64,000 nucleotides of DNA from Favolaschia claudopus (lineage: Eukaryota > Basidiomycota > Agaricomycetes > Agaricales > Mycenaceae): contig JAWWNJ010000006.1 in the NCBI GenBank assembly GCA_037176885.1, forward strand, positions 1 to 64,000, read 5' to 3'. A program made the translations under genes and the position numbers. Shown piece by piece: positions 1 to 10,809 of the stretch; positions within the stretch are counted from its first letter, which is position 1, and every line of letters begins with the position of its first letter. The notes beneath the pieces were generated by a model. That model ran no database searches. It worked only from the letters and a program-made list of their open reading frames with translations, and was not told the origin of the DNA.

Positions 1-183
1 CCTAAACCCTAACCCTAACCTAACCCTAACCCTAACCCTAACCCTAACCCTAACCCTAACCCTAACCCTAACCCTAACCCTAACCCTAACCCTAACCCCC
101 TAACCCTAACCCTAACCCTAACCCTAACCCTAACCCTAACCCTAACCCTAACCCTAACCCTAACCCTAACCCTAACCCTAACC
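1..183. repeat. Telomere, CCCTAA repeat array (chromosome left end)
   Basis: About 30 copies of CCCTAA run uninterrupted from base 1, i.e. TTAGGG read toward the chromosome end. A few units vary in length: CCTAAACCCTAA and CCTAACC at the extreme left, and CCCCCTAA near base 97. The C-rich strand lies 5' on the left, as expected for a left telomere, so the window is in native orientation with the chromosome end at base 1. The unit is the one used by most filamentous fungi. Confidence 0.98.
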
Positions 184-297
184 TGGTTGTCCTGCCGCTG
201 GTCGAATGAAGGTCAAGGTCACCTCCTTCCGTTCATGTAGGTGGCGGCTCGAGTGCGGTCAAGTTCGTCTGAGTTTTTCTATCATCAGGAATGAGGC

Positions 298-891
298 CCC
301 CGCTAGAAGCAGGGCAAGCCGATATAATCCAAGGGTTCGCCACTCGCCGCAAGAGTCCCCGATATCAGCGGTATCTCGTACCGGCATCGTCGGTTGGTCC
401 CCCCGCTAGTGAACCCGAGGTAGCCGATGTTCCCCGTTTGATCCATTCCGCTCGCCGGCCCTAATCGGGTCCTCGGCAATAAGCCCGCTGCTCGTGTAGA
501 ATCAAGTCTTCCTTGATCTGGCCCTCCCGCTAGGTCTTGCCTGACCTGCCGAAGGTGATGTTCCCAGCGGCATGTTCCCGCCAGTACTAATGAGTTCGTC
601 GCCCGTCTGTCTGATTCATTTATGGTGGGTCGGCGATTTAACGCCTAACTTCAGGGTTTTGGTAATTCCTCTTGGTGGCCTCCGGCACCTTAAGGCAACG
701 GTTTCCCGCTACGCTCTTGGCCCAACAGTAATAGTAGTGAAGTCAGAGTCCCGTTCCCATATTTAGGGAGACGTCGCTAAGCTCCCGCTACCGAATGATG
801 ATGTCCCGCTGGCTTATCGGCCATCCTAAGCAATAAAATACTACCCTCAAGGTAGAGTATATCTTTGATCCTAGCCTCACTTCCTCCCGCT
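298..891 (+). repeat. Strand-biased CCCGCT motif cluster
   Basis: CCCGCT occurs eight times on the plus strand, at about 298, 402, 484, 526, 705, 784, 805 and 886. It is often preceded by T or C and followed by A or G (CCCGCTAG three times). Between the copies the sequence is unrelated, so this is not a simple tandem array. No function is known to me. It could be the degraded core of an old subtelomeric repeat or a protein-binding array. Confidence 0.55.
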
Positions 892-1121
892 GATAGGTAC
901 AGAAATCGACAAATTTCTGTGGTTTCATGCGTAGCTGCAGAGCGGCCCTATCAGCGTGTGGGGTGATTTTGATGGGGCAGCGACCTTGCCTTCATTGCCA
1001 GACTCGAGAGTTCATACTCGATGTGTGAGCTTTAGCGGTCAAGGTAAGCAGTGCAGGACACCTATACTAGGTATTAGTACTTGTAATTGGAAGAGAAACC
1101 TTGACCTAGAATATTGATGCG

Positions 1122-1265
1122 CGTCAATCATTGTCAATGATCCCGTGACAAACTTGTGCACGCGTCAAAGTTCAGTGTCGATGTGTCAAACTCCCACGTC
1201 AACTCCAGTGCGCCGCGTCAATGGGGTCAGGTCACCGCGTCTATACCGGTGTGGTGGCGCGTCAA
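1122..1265 (+). repeat. CGTCAA motif cluster
   Basis: Five CGTCAA hexamers lie within 144 bases (about 1122, 1163, 1197, 1216, 1260), most preceded by CG or GC, plus TGTCAA variants between them. All point the same way. The block directly follows the CCCGCT block and looks like a separate decayed repeat. Confidence 0.45.
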
Positions 1266-1445
1266 TCCTGAGCCCACTCGGGGTGATCGTGAAGATGCTT
1301 CTGGATAAGTATTGGAACGAAGAACGGGAACAGTAGCATCAGAATTCAAGCCCATCATAGAGGCAAAGAGCTGTAGCTCAGCCTTGCGCTTCTGAGCAAG
1401 AGGCAACACAGTGAAGGACATGGGACAAAAAGAGGAATAATAGAG

Positions 1446-1802
1446 ATGTGCGCAGAAGTGGGTCGACACAAGGAGTTTCCGCTTAAGGCAGCAGCATGGC
1501 AGCCACTAGAGGTCATCAGGTCCAGCGGTATTTGGTGGCGGCCATCGGTCCGATATCTCCTTGGCATCCACCAATATCCAACAAAGTCCAATGAACTCTG
1601 CTGGAGTTCGCTGGCTATTGACCTACATGTTTTCAGAAAATTCATGGACAAAAGTCATCTGCTAGCTTTTCTCATGACAGATGTAAATTGCCGACGGCCA
1701 GTACATTATCTTGCCGTTGTCAAGCGTATAATGTGTTATACAAGAGGTCCTCCGGAAGTGACGTTATTCGGGAGTTTCTCTTTGGTTGTGATAAGGGAGT
1801 GA
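1446..1802 (+). mobile_element. Decayed Copia-type reverse transcriptase fragment
   Basis: The frame contains a stretch reading R-R-P-V-H-Y-L-A-V-V-K-R-I-M-C-Y-T-R-G. This resembles the Ty1/Copia block after the reverse transcriptase catalytic region, usually RRPHYLAVKRIMRYTRGT. It carries an inserted residue and has no intact RT motifs on either side. Flanking frames are closed and I see no LTRs. It is a relic, probably from insertions that accumulate in subtelomeres. The family call rests on one short block and is moderate at best. Confidence 0.4.
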
Positions 1803-2039
1803 GTTGTGGGAAGTGGGTAAATTCGTAAGAATAGGAAGGGGTAGGAATGTGAAGAGGGGCGTGGGAATGTGCTGGGGATAAGGTCTCGTATGCAAGACTT
1901 TACCACGTTGTGTCGCAGTAAAGCTGTATTTCGCTAAAATGGGGTACGCACTCGAAATGAGCACGTGGAGGTAAGTCTCGTAGGCAAGACGTTACCAGAT
2001 GTCGTAACTGGGGAAGCTCGGTTCCGCTATTTCGTATAG

Positions 2040-2190
2040 CAGATGCCGCGCTAAGTCGTATCAGATGCCGCGCTAAGTCGTAAACAGATTTATCAGATGC
2101 CGCGCTAAACAGAAAAACAAGAACAGATACCGCGCTAAGTAGTAACAGATGCCGCGCTAGTAGTGTTCAGAACAGATGCCGCGCTAAGTT
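2040..2190 (+). repeat. Short tandem/dispersed unit, CAGATGCCGCGCTAAGT type
   Basis: Six copies of a 17-bp unit (CAGATGCCGCGCTAAGT with minor changes) start near 2040, 2062, 2094, 2124, 2146 and 2173. Spacers are 4-17 bases and partly similar (cgta, agta). Just upstream a second pair of related segments (TCTCGTA-GCAAGAC-TTACCA core) lies near 1885 and 1977. The copies are too irregular, and the spacers too short, for a CRISPR array; this is a eukaryotic subtelomeric minisatellite. Confidence 0.75.
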
Positions 2191-2202
2191 GTCGTCAGAT
2201 GA

Positions 2203-2960
2203 ATCCAAAAGGGGACGGGCGTGTGAAGATTTGAGTGCAAGTAACTGGGGGATTGGATTAAGAAGAGAAAACTATCTACTACAAGTTGGGGTTTTTATAG
2301 GTATTGGATGAGTTATATATAGTTCTACTAAGGCTGTGTCCATTGCTATACTGTCCATCCTGTGCCTCTGCTTTTAGGCTGTGTCCTTGGCAATGCTCGC
2401 ACAGCTTATCATGTTACATGTTTCAACTCCTTAATTCGGCTGTGCATGAAGCGGCTATGTCCTGGAGATGGTTGCTATGTTGGTTTCCTGGGATTTGTCT
2501 GGAAAGTCTCCTTCCTTTCTCCATGACAGCTGTCCTTCTTTATCTCCAAACACTTTTGGATGATGACACCGTACTGTGGGAGCCGTTGTCCAACAATGTC
2601 CGCCAAAATGCAGTGGTGGCCAACGAACTTCCGGCGGGCATATTACTCATTACTTTTTGCAGTCTCCACTCAACACTGACCCCAAACTAGCTGGCAACCG
2701 GGTTACCAAATAGAATTATCAGGGATCTTCAAAGTAAACTGTGCTTTCGCGCTTTTTTGCTTTTTGCTTTTCCGTGGCTGAACGGCATGATAAGCTAGCT
2801 CGTCGCGCTCTGGGAGCTGAGATGCGGTACAGAATGTAATATAATAAAAGAATATCTCGCGAAGAGACGGGGTAGGCAAAAATTCATGCAAGGATGCCAT
2901 AAAGGGCAAGTGAACATGCATAGTGAAGTGGGTTCGTCGGGCGTGGCCACAGGCCGCTGT
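2203..2960. other. Gene-free subtelomeric stretch
   Basis: Contains one open frame of 128 codons (2304-2690) with no recognisable motif, no good start context and no matching splice signals. I see no supported feature. Confidence 0.4.
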
Positions 2961-3090
2961 GAGACGCTCCCGACCCCGAGAGCGCAACAAAAGCAACTCC
3001 GGGGAGTGGGAGACGTAGCTCGCACGAGACGCTCCCGACAACCAGAGCGCAACACAGGCGACACCGGGCAAGAGACGTACTCGTGTGTGC
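2961..3090 (+). repeat. Duplicated GC-rich unit of about 65 bp
   Basis: Two consecutive units begin with GAGACGCTCCCGAC at 2961 and 3026. Both continue into (A)GAGCGCAACA, then an ACxCCGGG segment and a GAGACGTA segment. The surrounding 2930-3250 is clearly more GC-rich than its flanks. The long frames on the minus strand here are a by-product of that composition; none shows a domain. Confidence 0.55.
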
Positions 3091-3279
3091 TGCCCGCGGC
3101 CAGCGCGACACGAGACTGGGGGATACCAACACCAGAAGCGAGCAGCCGGACCCCCAAACAGGAGCAGCGCTCCAAAGCGAAGCGCGACCGGCAAACGCGA
3201 GGAGGCGACAGGCACCCCAACCGGAGCGCTGCGACAAGGAAAAGAAAGAAAAAGGATCATAATGGAAACATACCGCGTC

Positions 3280-5018
3280 CCCAGTGACGCAAATACGGGA
3301 CTAATACCACCAGAGGGCAGTTTTCAGCCGGTGCTGGGCTATCAGAGAGAGCTCAAAGTCGTCGAGAAGACCACATCAGCGCGGTGAAACACTGCACTTG
3401 AATATATTGATATGAGATGCAAAGTGCGCAATGGACTAATCCACTACAAAACACACAAACAACTCAACCAACACACACAACACTCCAACACTTATATATG
3501 TCTCAACAAGATACACCAAGTGCTTCCTATTGAGTTCGTGGGGTCCAATCCGAAATCCAGATGTAGTTCAACTTCGTCTACTGGTCTGAACTGACGCAAA
3601 ACAAGTTCTTTACTGACTATAGTTTAGAGGAAATCCGTCCGCGGACTTTCCAATGAACAAGGTATATCGATTTTTAGGATACAAGACTGGGAGGAACTCC
3701 GACAGTCAGGGCGAATTGAATATATTAGACACCAGCCAATTGCTAGAAATGCCTCGTACACACACTTCTTACAGTGCCACTGCGACTGTAGACCTGAACT
3801 TCCAAGCTCTCAGGTACGTTTGACACTCCTTTATATAGCACAAGCTCCAAGGCACTAATCGTATCCCGTCAGGTTACGTGCAGGCAAGTCTGAACACGAT
3901 GCGTCCGCGGATAGATCGTCTACTCTCTTCAACTTGGGGAGATACTAGTTCACTCTTAAGCACACTTTCACTTCAACTGATTCTGAGTAGTCCGCGGGTT
4001 AAGTGGACCAGTCAAACGCAACACTGGTAAATGGGGGCGAGCAATGCTCAAACGGGCCAAGTCCTTGGAAGGTTACTGGGTTGGCTATGCCACGACAAAA
4101 CTCCACAGTCCAAAGTTTCCGCGGGTGAACGCTTCTAGAAACTTAAGTCTTAATTCACACTTGTCTGAACTTCAACAAATCGTTCCTAATGAAGACAAAA
4201 ACTAGCAAGCAGATAACTCCAATTTAAATGTCTCTACGTCCCTGCCTGAGTACACCAACGCCGTCAATGACCTGCGCGCGATGAACTAGACAAACGACGA
4301 GAAATACATGGCCTTTTATACTAATGCCAAGAAAATACATGATGTAAACAAATCTGAGTCAAGATACAGAAACAATTGAGTTGGGGTTAGGTATACGTAG
4401 GTCTAGCAGCCGTCTGCCGCTCTGAATCGTCACGATCCGTCCATGAAAAGTCATCTATTCTGACCATCTCACGGTTGAATCACTATCTTGGTCATCCGCG
4501 GATGTGTATCACTGTTCTGCTCCGACGTGTCTCCCCGGCATCCATGTAGATCCTCTAAATCATATGGTTGCTCCACTCCGTCTAGACCTTTCTAGATCTC
4601 TAGTTCTGTTTCCAGACCATCAGATCACCGTCTAAGACATTCCTATGCTTCAGTGTCAAACTATCTCATCAGCGGCATACAGGAAAGTGCTTCCGTGATG
4701 TACATGCCGAGTCCGCGGAGTATTCTCCGTGACATGATGGATGTCCGCAATCACTGTTCCAGATCTGAGGCATCACCCTGCCGTTGATCCAACGTCCGGC
4801 ACCCTTATGTTCAAGGTACATTGGTGCGGCAACTTGTCTGCAAGTCTTCGGCAGGTCCGCGGCGTCTATGTATCTCATAGACCTTTCGTTTGGATACTCC
4901 GCGGGCCTTCCTCCGACATTCCGTCTTGCTTTACTACAAGTCCAGACTGCACTTCAACTCAGTCTTCATCTGTTACTCTTGCAATACCCAAAACCTTGGG
5001 TTACTCCGTGTGCCGCGG
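3280..5018. repeat. Subtelomeric block with nine CCGCGG palindromes
   Basis: CCGCGG occurs at about 3639, 3905, 3992, 4119, 4496, 4713, 4857, 4899 and 5013, usually within [AGC]TCCGCGG[AG]. The rest of the block has ordinary composition and no repeated longer unit. Elsewhere in the window the hexamer is rare. No gene is supported here: frames are short and lack motifs. Confidence 0.6.
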
Positions 5019-6152
5019 GCCTCTATGATTATCTCCAGTAACGTTACGACCAGCAGCTCGGAGCTCACTCTGATCCTCCTTCAAGCCACCATGAACAGGA
5101 GTACTGACTTCCTATTGATAGTCGAGTAAAGCCCTTAGTGCCATGCAGCTAATATGGGTATTTGTGCCACAAGTCACTACAAAAGCTAGATAAATACGCG
5201 CAAAATTGACCACGCGTATCAGCGGCGCGAGGTGGTGGTACCGAGCAGAGCTGTAAAGTGATCCTGTGATGACGTCAGTGAATGGGATTGCTCCCCGCGC
5301 TCTCTCGCTATCTTATCTTGCGCTAGACGCGGCTCGTGCGTCGCCCCGCCTAGCTGGCAATATGTCAAGCCGGCAATGCTCGGCAAAAGTCAGCGTGTGA
5401 AACGACATGTCCATCGGGTTGATTCTCAGAGCTTTTCGGAACCTCGGAAACCACCCTCTTTGGCTGCTCTTCGAGCGCCGAGCCACAGAGGACATTTAAC
5501 ATCACCAAAAAGCCATATTACTGCTAATTCAGTTGACTGATCCCTTTCGACTGGCTATTCAGAGTCTGTTCGGTGTTGCGCCTTCCTAAAATGGGTGACT
5601 AACACGTCACTGATACTTGCCGTCGAGTGATGTGTGATGCGGATTCAGCCGCAAAAGCGCGAAAGTTGACGATCCCTATCGTCAACAAATTCCCGCAAAT
5701 TCAAACACAAGTTCAGTACACAATGAATTCCAAACAGCTTGATGATCTCGATGCAACTAGCTGTATATCCATCTTCACATCTATTTATAAACCCACAGAA
5801 TTAATCAAAGTTTCCTCAATGTGTATTATGGACCTGCTGTACATAAACTTTGGAAGACCACTCATTCTCGACCAAGAAGACTGAAAGCGGGAACGGGTTG
5901 ATCAGTAAATATCGGATGCCAAGATCCACCTACAAACTATCGAGACATCTTGAAATAATACTGAGAACAAAAAGAATAGGAGCAAGCAAACTGGCATGTA
6001 TAGAGAATCAGTCGACATGCACACCCGAGATTTAATATGAACACACCAATTTCGTTGACACCCACCAACTCGGGAACAATTCAAAGTAAAGCACCGCTTT
6101 CAATGCACAAGAAATTTGGATGCAGCTCTACCCTGCTGAAATTTACCCCTGG
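5019..6152. other. Intergenic, no feature recognised
   Basis: Short frames only. The block separates the repeat-motif subtelomere from the first gene. I see no tRNA, transposon or conserved motif. Confidence 0.5.
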
Positions 6153-7593
6153 TCATACAGATTCAGCCATCTACAACAGAACAGGCATAGGGCAAAGACA
6201 TCGAGACACAATTCACTTACCTTCATCACACGATTTTTTGCTTTCAATTTTTCATACTTTCTGCGGAATTTACACTGTGCGAAGTTGTCGTCACGGCCTT
6301 TGTTGTGAGAGTGCGGATGCGAGTCAGCAACCTGTGACCGAACCAAGTTGGTTGAAGATCAAATAAATCTGAACAGGAAAGAATTCGAACGCACCTGTGC
6401 CTCGAGACTCTCAACAATGGTAATGAGCTGCGAAGTTGTCTGTCAAGCCACAATGAGGGAATCGAATAAGAACAAAGATACATGTAATTACCTCCTTCAG
6501 CGCCTCGTGCGCCGCTTTCTCCTTGACGAACGCTTTCTGGGCGGCTTTGCGAGCTCGTCGTTCCCGGAGTTGGCGTGTGCGGGTGTGTGAGGCGAGCTAA
6601 GCGGGATTATATTTCATTGATTTCAACCGGGTCGAAGATGAAACAGAAAGGAATGAGAGACGCACGGAGATCGATTCGGCGGTTTCCCGGCGCGCGCGGC
6701 GGAGTTGGCTCTTGGTCTGGGTAGCGTGAATCAGTTTTACTGTGCACGGGAAGGTTGAGCGAAGAAGAAAAGAGAAAATGAAGGATTTGGGAAGGATGTC
6801 GAGGTGAATAAACACTTGCCTGTTTGAGCTTCTCCTCCTGCGTGCCGATTTTGCGGTGTGCTTTCGAGAGACATTTTCCGAGCTGCGTGGAAGAGATTTC
6901 GTTCGGGTTGGAATACGCACAGAAAACCCACGGATAGAACAAGGGAAGGACTCACACGGTGGGCTTCGGATCGCGATTCGTTTCTCTGGGTACTATTAGA
7001 CAGCTGGGACTCCGTTTTGGCGAGGGGCCCTTGAGATGTTGCTGAAGGTAGAGCTGAATTCGATTTTTTGAGGGCGGAGAGTTGCTGGAACCGTTGTACG
7101 AGTCAGCAGAAAGGAAGGAAGATGTTTGGAGAAGGAACGAAGGAGCACGTACTTGTTGCGTAGAGAGAAGGTCTCGGTCGCGTTGGTTGAGAGTTATTTC
7201 GATGGCAGAGAGTTGCTGTATATGTGCAATGAGAGCAATGAAATTGAGATGTCGATGAATGCGTACATCTTCGAGAGATTTGTACCGGTCTTGCAATTCA
7301 CGGAGTTCCTGGAATGAAGATTCAGGATATTGATACCGTAAAATAGGAATAGAACGAGAACGGGCGATGGCAGCCAGACGCACCCGCTGCAAAGCTTTCT
7401 TTTCGCCACGTGCTTGAGTGAGAGTTGCGCGTGTACCATCGAGCGCAAGTTGTGTGACGGCGAGGATAGACAAGTCAGCGTTGGATTCTGACTCGTCTGA
7501 CGGCGCGGGTGAGGACATCGCTAGTTCTGCTGGTGGAATGTCGAGATGGGAGGTAGAAGGAGAGTGAAGGACGGGTTGTATGTGACGCACCAT
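6153..7593 (-). CDS. Coiled-coil protein, 10 exons, 278 aa
   Basis: Model: exons 7384-7593, 7267-7308, 7153-7215, 6956-7084, 6820-6882, 6666-6716, 6492-6596, 6395-6439, 6221-6331, 6153-6170. Every intron is phase 0, and the joined frame is open to a TGA. After a Ser-rich N-terminus the protein is almost all heptad-like helix (for example ELRELQDRYKSLED and LRRARRETAES), with a His-rich interruption and a basic tail near the C-terminus. No other domain is visible, so it is probably a structural or scaffold protein; the function is unknown. The intron between exons 5 and 6 begins CAG|GCAAGT, a consensus GC-AG donor. The start is uncertain: ATG at 7593 or the in-frame ATG at 7519. The gene at 19611-21814 has the same style (phase-0 introns between coiled-coil exons) but no obvious sequence identity. 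Confidence 0.72.
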
Positions 7594-8047
7594 TGACAGG
7601 CAGACTGTGACGACAGACTTCGATTTGAATCGATACGGTGCGGCTGCTGCGAGTTCAAAGTCGTGCTGGCTGATGCGAGGTATTGAGTATTCAAGTTGCT
7701 TTCAGAGTCCACCGAGTGGACGCGCCGGTGAGGCATTCCGTGGCCCAACGGACGCGTTCGGGTGATGAGAGTCCGGAAGAAGAAGAAATAAATAAGCAAA
7801 AACATGCCCTCGTCCGATCCCAAATCTTGCTCACTCGCACGTTCACCCTCTACATAGGAATAGATCTCAACGCGAATAGTATATACAACAAATAGATACT
7901 TTAGTCCTCGTAGCCGTAGAATAATTGTAAACTCAAGCATAGTACCATAAGTATTATCGTGAAACGGTAATCCAAACCAACCAAACCAACCCGTCAAGTA
8001 TGTATAACATGCCCCCTTCCAGCGCGACAATCACGAACGAAACCAAA

Positions 8048-10137
8048 TCAAACCTCTTCTGACTCCTCCCTCCGTTGATAACGATAGAAAACCCGCGGCG
8101 GAATCGCCGCGCCTCGCCGTTTACCGCCTGTGTTCTGTCGGCGACGTACATGAGATTCTTTTGGTGGGATTTGCGCCGGGAGGTTGCGGCCTGGGGGAGA
8201 AGACGACGCACTTCGTTTGCCTTTTGCCTTCGTGGAGGTTGTGTTCATCGGCGGCGGCGGCGGTGGGGCGGGCCGTTTGGCCTTGGGTTGGGGTTCTGGG
8301 TGGATGGATGGAGGTGAGGGATGAGATACAAGAGGGGAGGAGCAGAAGAGAAGAGTCAGCCGAAGCAAGAAAGAAAGAAAAGAAAGAGACGACGACGTAC
8401 CCGTCTTAACTTTGACCCACGCCCACCCCTCCGCCTCCTCCTCCTCTACCTCCTCCTCCACCTCCGGACGTTTGCGCTTCCCTGTGCGTCAGATGAGGTG
8501 AGGTTAGTATGCAATTGTACACGAAGGAGCGAGCGAAACGCACCGAGAGTCGATTTCGGGGCTAGAGAGAGTCGTGAGTGAACGTGCTGGAAGAAGGAAT
8601 GGATACACGACGAGAACGTACGTTGCGACGAGGAACAACCCTTTTTCGGCGTCGGCTTCGGCTTCGTCACGACAGTCTTCCTCTTGAGCGACACTTGATG
8701 CTCGAGTTGCGCGACGTCGTCCTCATCGTTGACGATAATCAGGTGTTGGTGATCTGAGGAACGGACAAATGGAGGGTTAGTTGAGCGCGGACGACAACAA
8801 CGAGAGAAGAGTGGTAGGAAGTGAGAGTAGTAAGTGAAGGCCGTGATGGAGGATGGAGGGGAGGACGATGCAGGATAGCATGGGGATAGAGGGGGAGGAA
8901 GATCGACGCGAGCGCCGACGAAGGGAGCAGTACTCGTAGTTGTGAAGGCCCTGATGGAAGGACGGGGAGAATGGAGGAAGGGGGATGGATGGGAGAGGAG
9001 AGAAAGATCGACGACGTACTTCGCGACTTGTGGGGTAAGGCTGTGAATACGATGTCATTAGAACGCGAAAAAGATAGATAGGTGAGCGGGACGTACCGTT
9101 CCCCTTGCTCTTCATCTTCGGCGGGGTCCGCACCTCCTCTATCTCCTCCTCCTCCGACACCTCTTCATCCACCTCCCCCTCCTCCCCCTCCTCCTCACTC
9201 TGCTCACCCCCCTCGGCCTCGCCCTCATCTCCGCTATCCCCATCCCCATCCACCACCACCTCCTCATCTCCACTACCATCGCCGTCACTCCCCTCCCCAT
9301 CCCCACCCCTCTCGATCCGAAGAAATCGCTTAATATCATCCTCTGCCTCGAAGATACTCCCCCGCTTCCAGATTAGCGCACGCACGCCCTCCACCTCGAC
9401 TTTGTGTTTGTCGGAGAGGCGACGGGCGTCGGTTTCGAAGGGCCAGATCTTTAGAGGAATACATTAGATTAGATGGATGAATGGAGGATGAGTGTGTACT
9501 CACTGCGGGCATTTTCGGCGCGACGACGGCTTTGGGTTTATGTTTGGGCTTGACTGCCAACGGGCGTACATGCTGTTGTCGTGTGAGCAAGAGGGAGAGG
9601 GAGCTTCGTCGAACGCGGCGTGACGTACGTTCTTCGTCTTGGGTGTCGTCGGCGCTGGCGGCGCTGGTGGATGCGGACGCGATGAGAGGAAGATACGTGA
9701 TGTATAGGAGGAACGAGCCACGTACCCGCACGCGACTTCGGGGACGAGGACTTAGGCTTCAATGCCCTGTACATATCGCATTAGCGACGACGATGCGTAG
9801 GCGTAACGGAAGGGGAACAATAATGCACCCTTCTGTCATCGCGCGCGCCGCCGACCAGACCCTGTCTCCGAGATGTTCGATTGTGATGGCGCGGCGGTGC
9901 CATCCGTCCGACTTGTGCTGTCTTGACCATAGATAGGTGGACTATAAATGACATCGTGATCGGGTCGTCGTCCAGAACAGAGTAGGATGAAAGGAGGATC
10001 AGAATGAGAGGGTATGTACTCACTTTTGGCCCTAGTTCATCGTAGGTGGAGCGTATGAGGCGGTCGAGAGGCAAGCGTTGCGGTTCCGCGAGGTACTCAA
10101 TAAGATGGTCGTCATCCGATTCCGTGAAACGACGCAT
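8048..10137 (-). CDS. Rap1/TRF2IP-type Myb-like protein, paralogue A, about 400 aa
   Basis: Exons: 10024-10137, 9829-9941, 9726-9766, 9629-9663, 9504-9572, 9097-9448, 8622-8753, 8544-8561, 8401-8481, 8048-8295; phases agree throughout. Residues 3-55 resemble the Rap1 Myb module: an FTESDDDHLIEYLAE helix, an intron after LGPK, then W43-S-R-Q-H and W52-H-R-R. The classical W-x-R-Y-K of the recognition helix is changed. Next come a basic Ser-Pro-Lys linker, a conserved segment (FETDARRL..., about 128-165), a long acidic tract and a basic Pro-rich tail. This layout suggests a chromatin or telomere-associated nuclear protein; that is inference. The gene at 44792-46411 is a paralogue with matching exons (114, about 115 and 41 nt). 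The intron 8754-9096 is unusually long and may hide a small exon. A further in-frame ATG at 10230 would add a hydrophobic leader that I consider untranslated. Confidence 0.75.
8833..9035. repeat. Imperfect tandem duplication inside an intron of the Myb-like gene
   Basis: Two segments starting near 8833 and 8940 share GTGAAGGCC-TGATGGA-GGA, then a G/A-rich run, then a GAAGATCGACG-like segment ending near CGACGAAG or CGACGTACTTCG. Both lie in the 343-nt intron 8754-9096. The pattern looks like a duplicated intron segment, possibly once including a mini-exon. Confidence 0.4.
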
Positions 10138-10809
10138 CGATGTCAAAGGAAAGGTCAAGAGGGCAAAAGCGATAAAGGGAGAGAAGCAGAGAGACGAAAA
10201 CGGTGCGAGGGAAGTCATTAAGTAGCGCAAGAAGATAACATAACCCTCGCAGGGTCGGGCATGGTCAAACGAGGTTTTGGGCTCGAGCCGAATTCATATC
10301 CTCGGCGTATGGCTTTCTTCATTATCTTCTGGGAAGGCTGTAACTCCGTATGTTGTAGATCGAGTCTCAGTCATCCGCGCCGTCGGTGCCGCACCCAAAG
10401 TAAAGAATGTTCAAGACCAAAGAAGTCGGGGAATCGACTTGGAAAATTGTTCAGGTTTCAGTTCTTGAGGACAGGCGGCGATCAGAAGCAGCAGTGCGAG
10501 TCGCGTTTCACGAGTCTAGGAAGAGGAATCTGAAGGACAAGAATTGAAAAAACCAGGACAGCGGGATAGCGCCATGAAGGCTGGGAAGAAGACGAGGCGA
10601 GTTGGGTTTTGTTTGTTGAGACGCGTCGCTGCCAAACACAGACAACCATCGCCACGTTTCTTCCGCTCACCTTCTCGTCCAAAAGTCGCGCTCAAGACGC
10701 GTCCGAAACGCGTCACCGCCGCTCGTCCACGCCACGTGAAGCTGGATCTCGCCCGCCCTGTCTCTCTAATTCCTTGGACACCGCGCTCAGTGCTCGCCGC
10801 TCGCCCCGA
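10138..10809. promoter_or_regulatory. Divergent promoter region with block shared with 44334-44373
   Basis: The region separates two divergently transcribed genes (start codons at 10137 minus and 10810 plus). Bases 10611-10650, read on the minus strand, match 44334-44373 at 37 of 40 positions. The core is TGTCTGTGTTTGGCA followed by [AG]CGACGCGTCT. In both places the block lies 420-475 nt upstream of, and in the same orientation as, a Rap1-like paralogue. It includes ACGCGT, the MluI cell-cycle box bound by MBF in yeasts. A second ACGCGT lies near 10706. Whether the block acts as a promoter or is only a residue of the duplication cannot be told from sequence. Confidence 0.5.

Larger units (their letters stand above)
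184..1330. other. Telomere-proximal gene-free region with motif blocks
   Basis: This stretch lies directly inside the telomere. Reading frames are short, lack family motifs and show no consistent splice sites. Two local sequence habits stand out and are listed separately: repeated CCCGCT on one strand (298-891) and repeated CGTCAA (1122-1265). I see no gene. Confidence 0.6.

Noticed and set aside
2040..2190. Repeat array resembling a CRISPR
   Set aside because: Spacers are 4-17 bases and similar to each other, units vary, and the host is a eukaryote with telomeres and spliced genes.
2703..3260. Long overlapping minus-strand frames (up to 185 codons)
   Set aside because: They arise from a GC-rich duplicated block, have no domains, and several frames are open at once.
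9082..9467. Pro/Ser-rich plus-strand frames
   Set aside because: They are the antisense of the acidic Glu/Asp run in the Myb-like gene on the minus strand.
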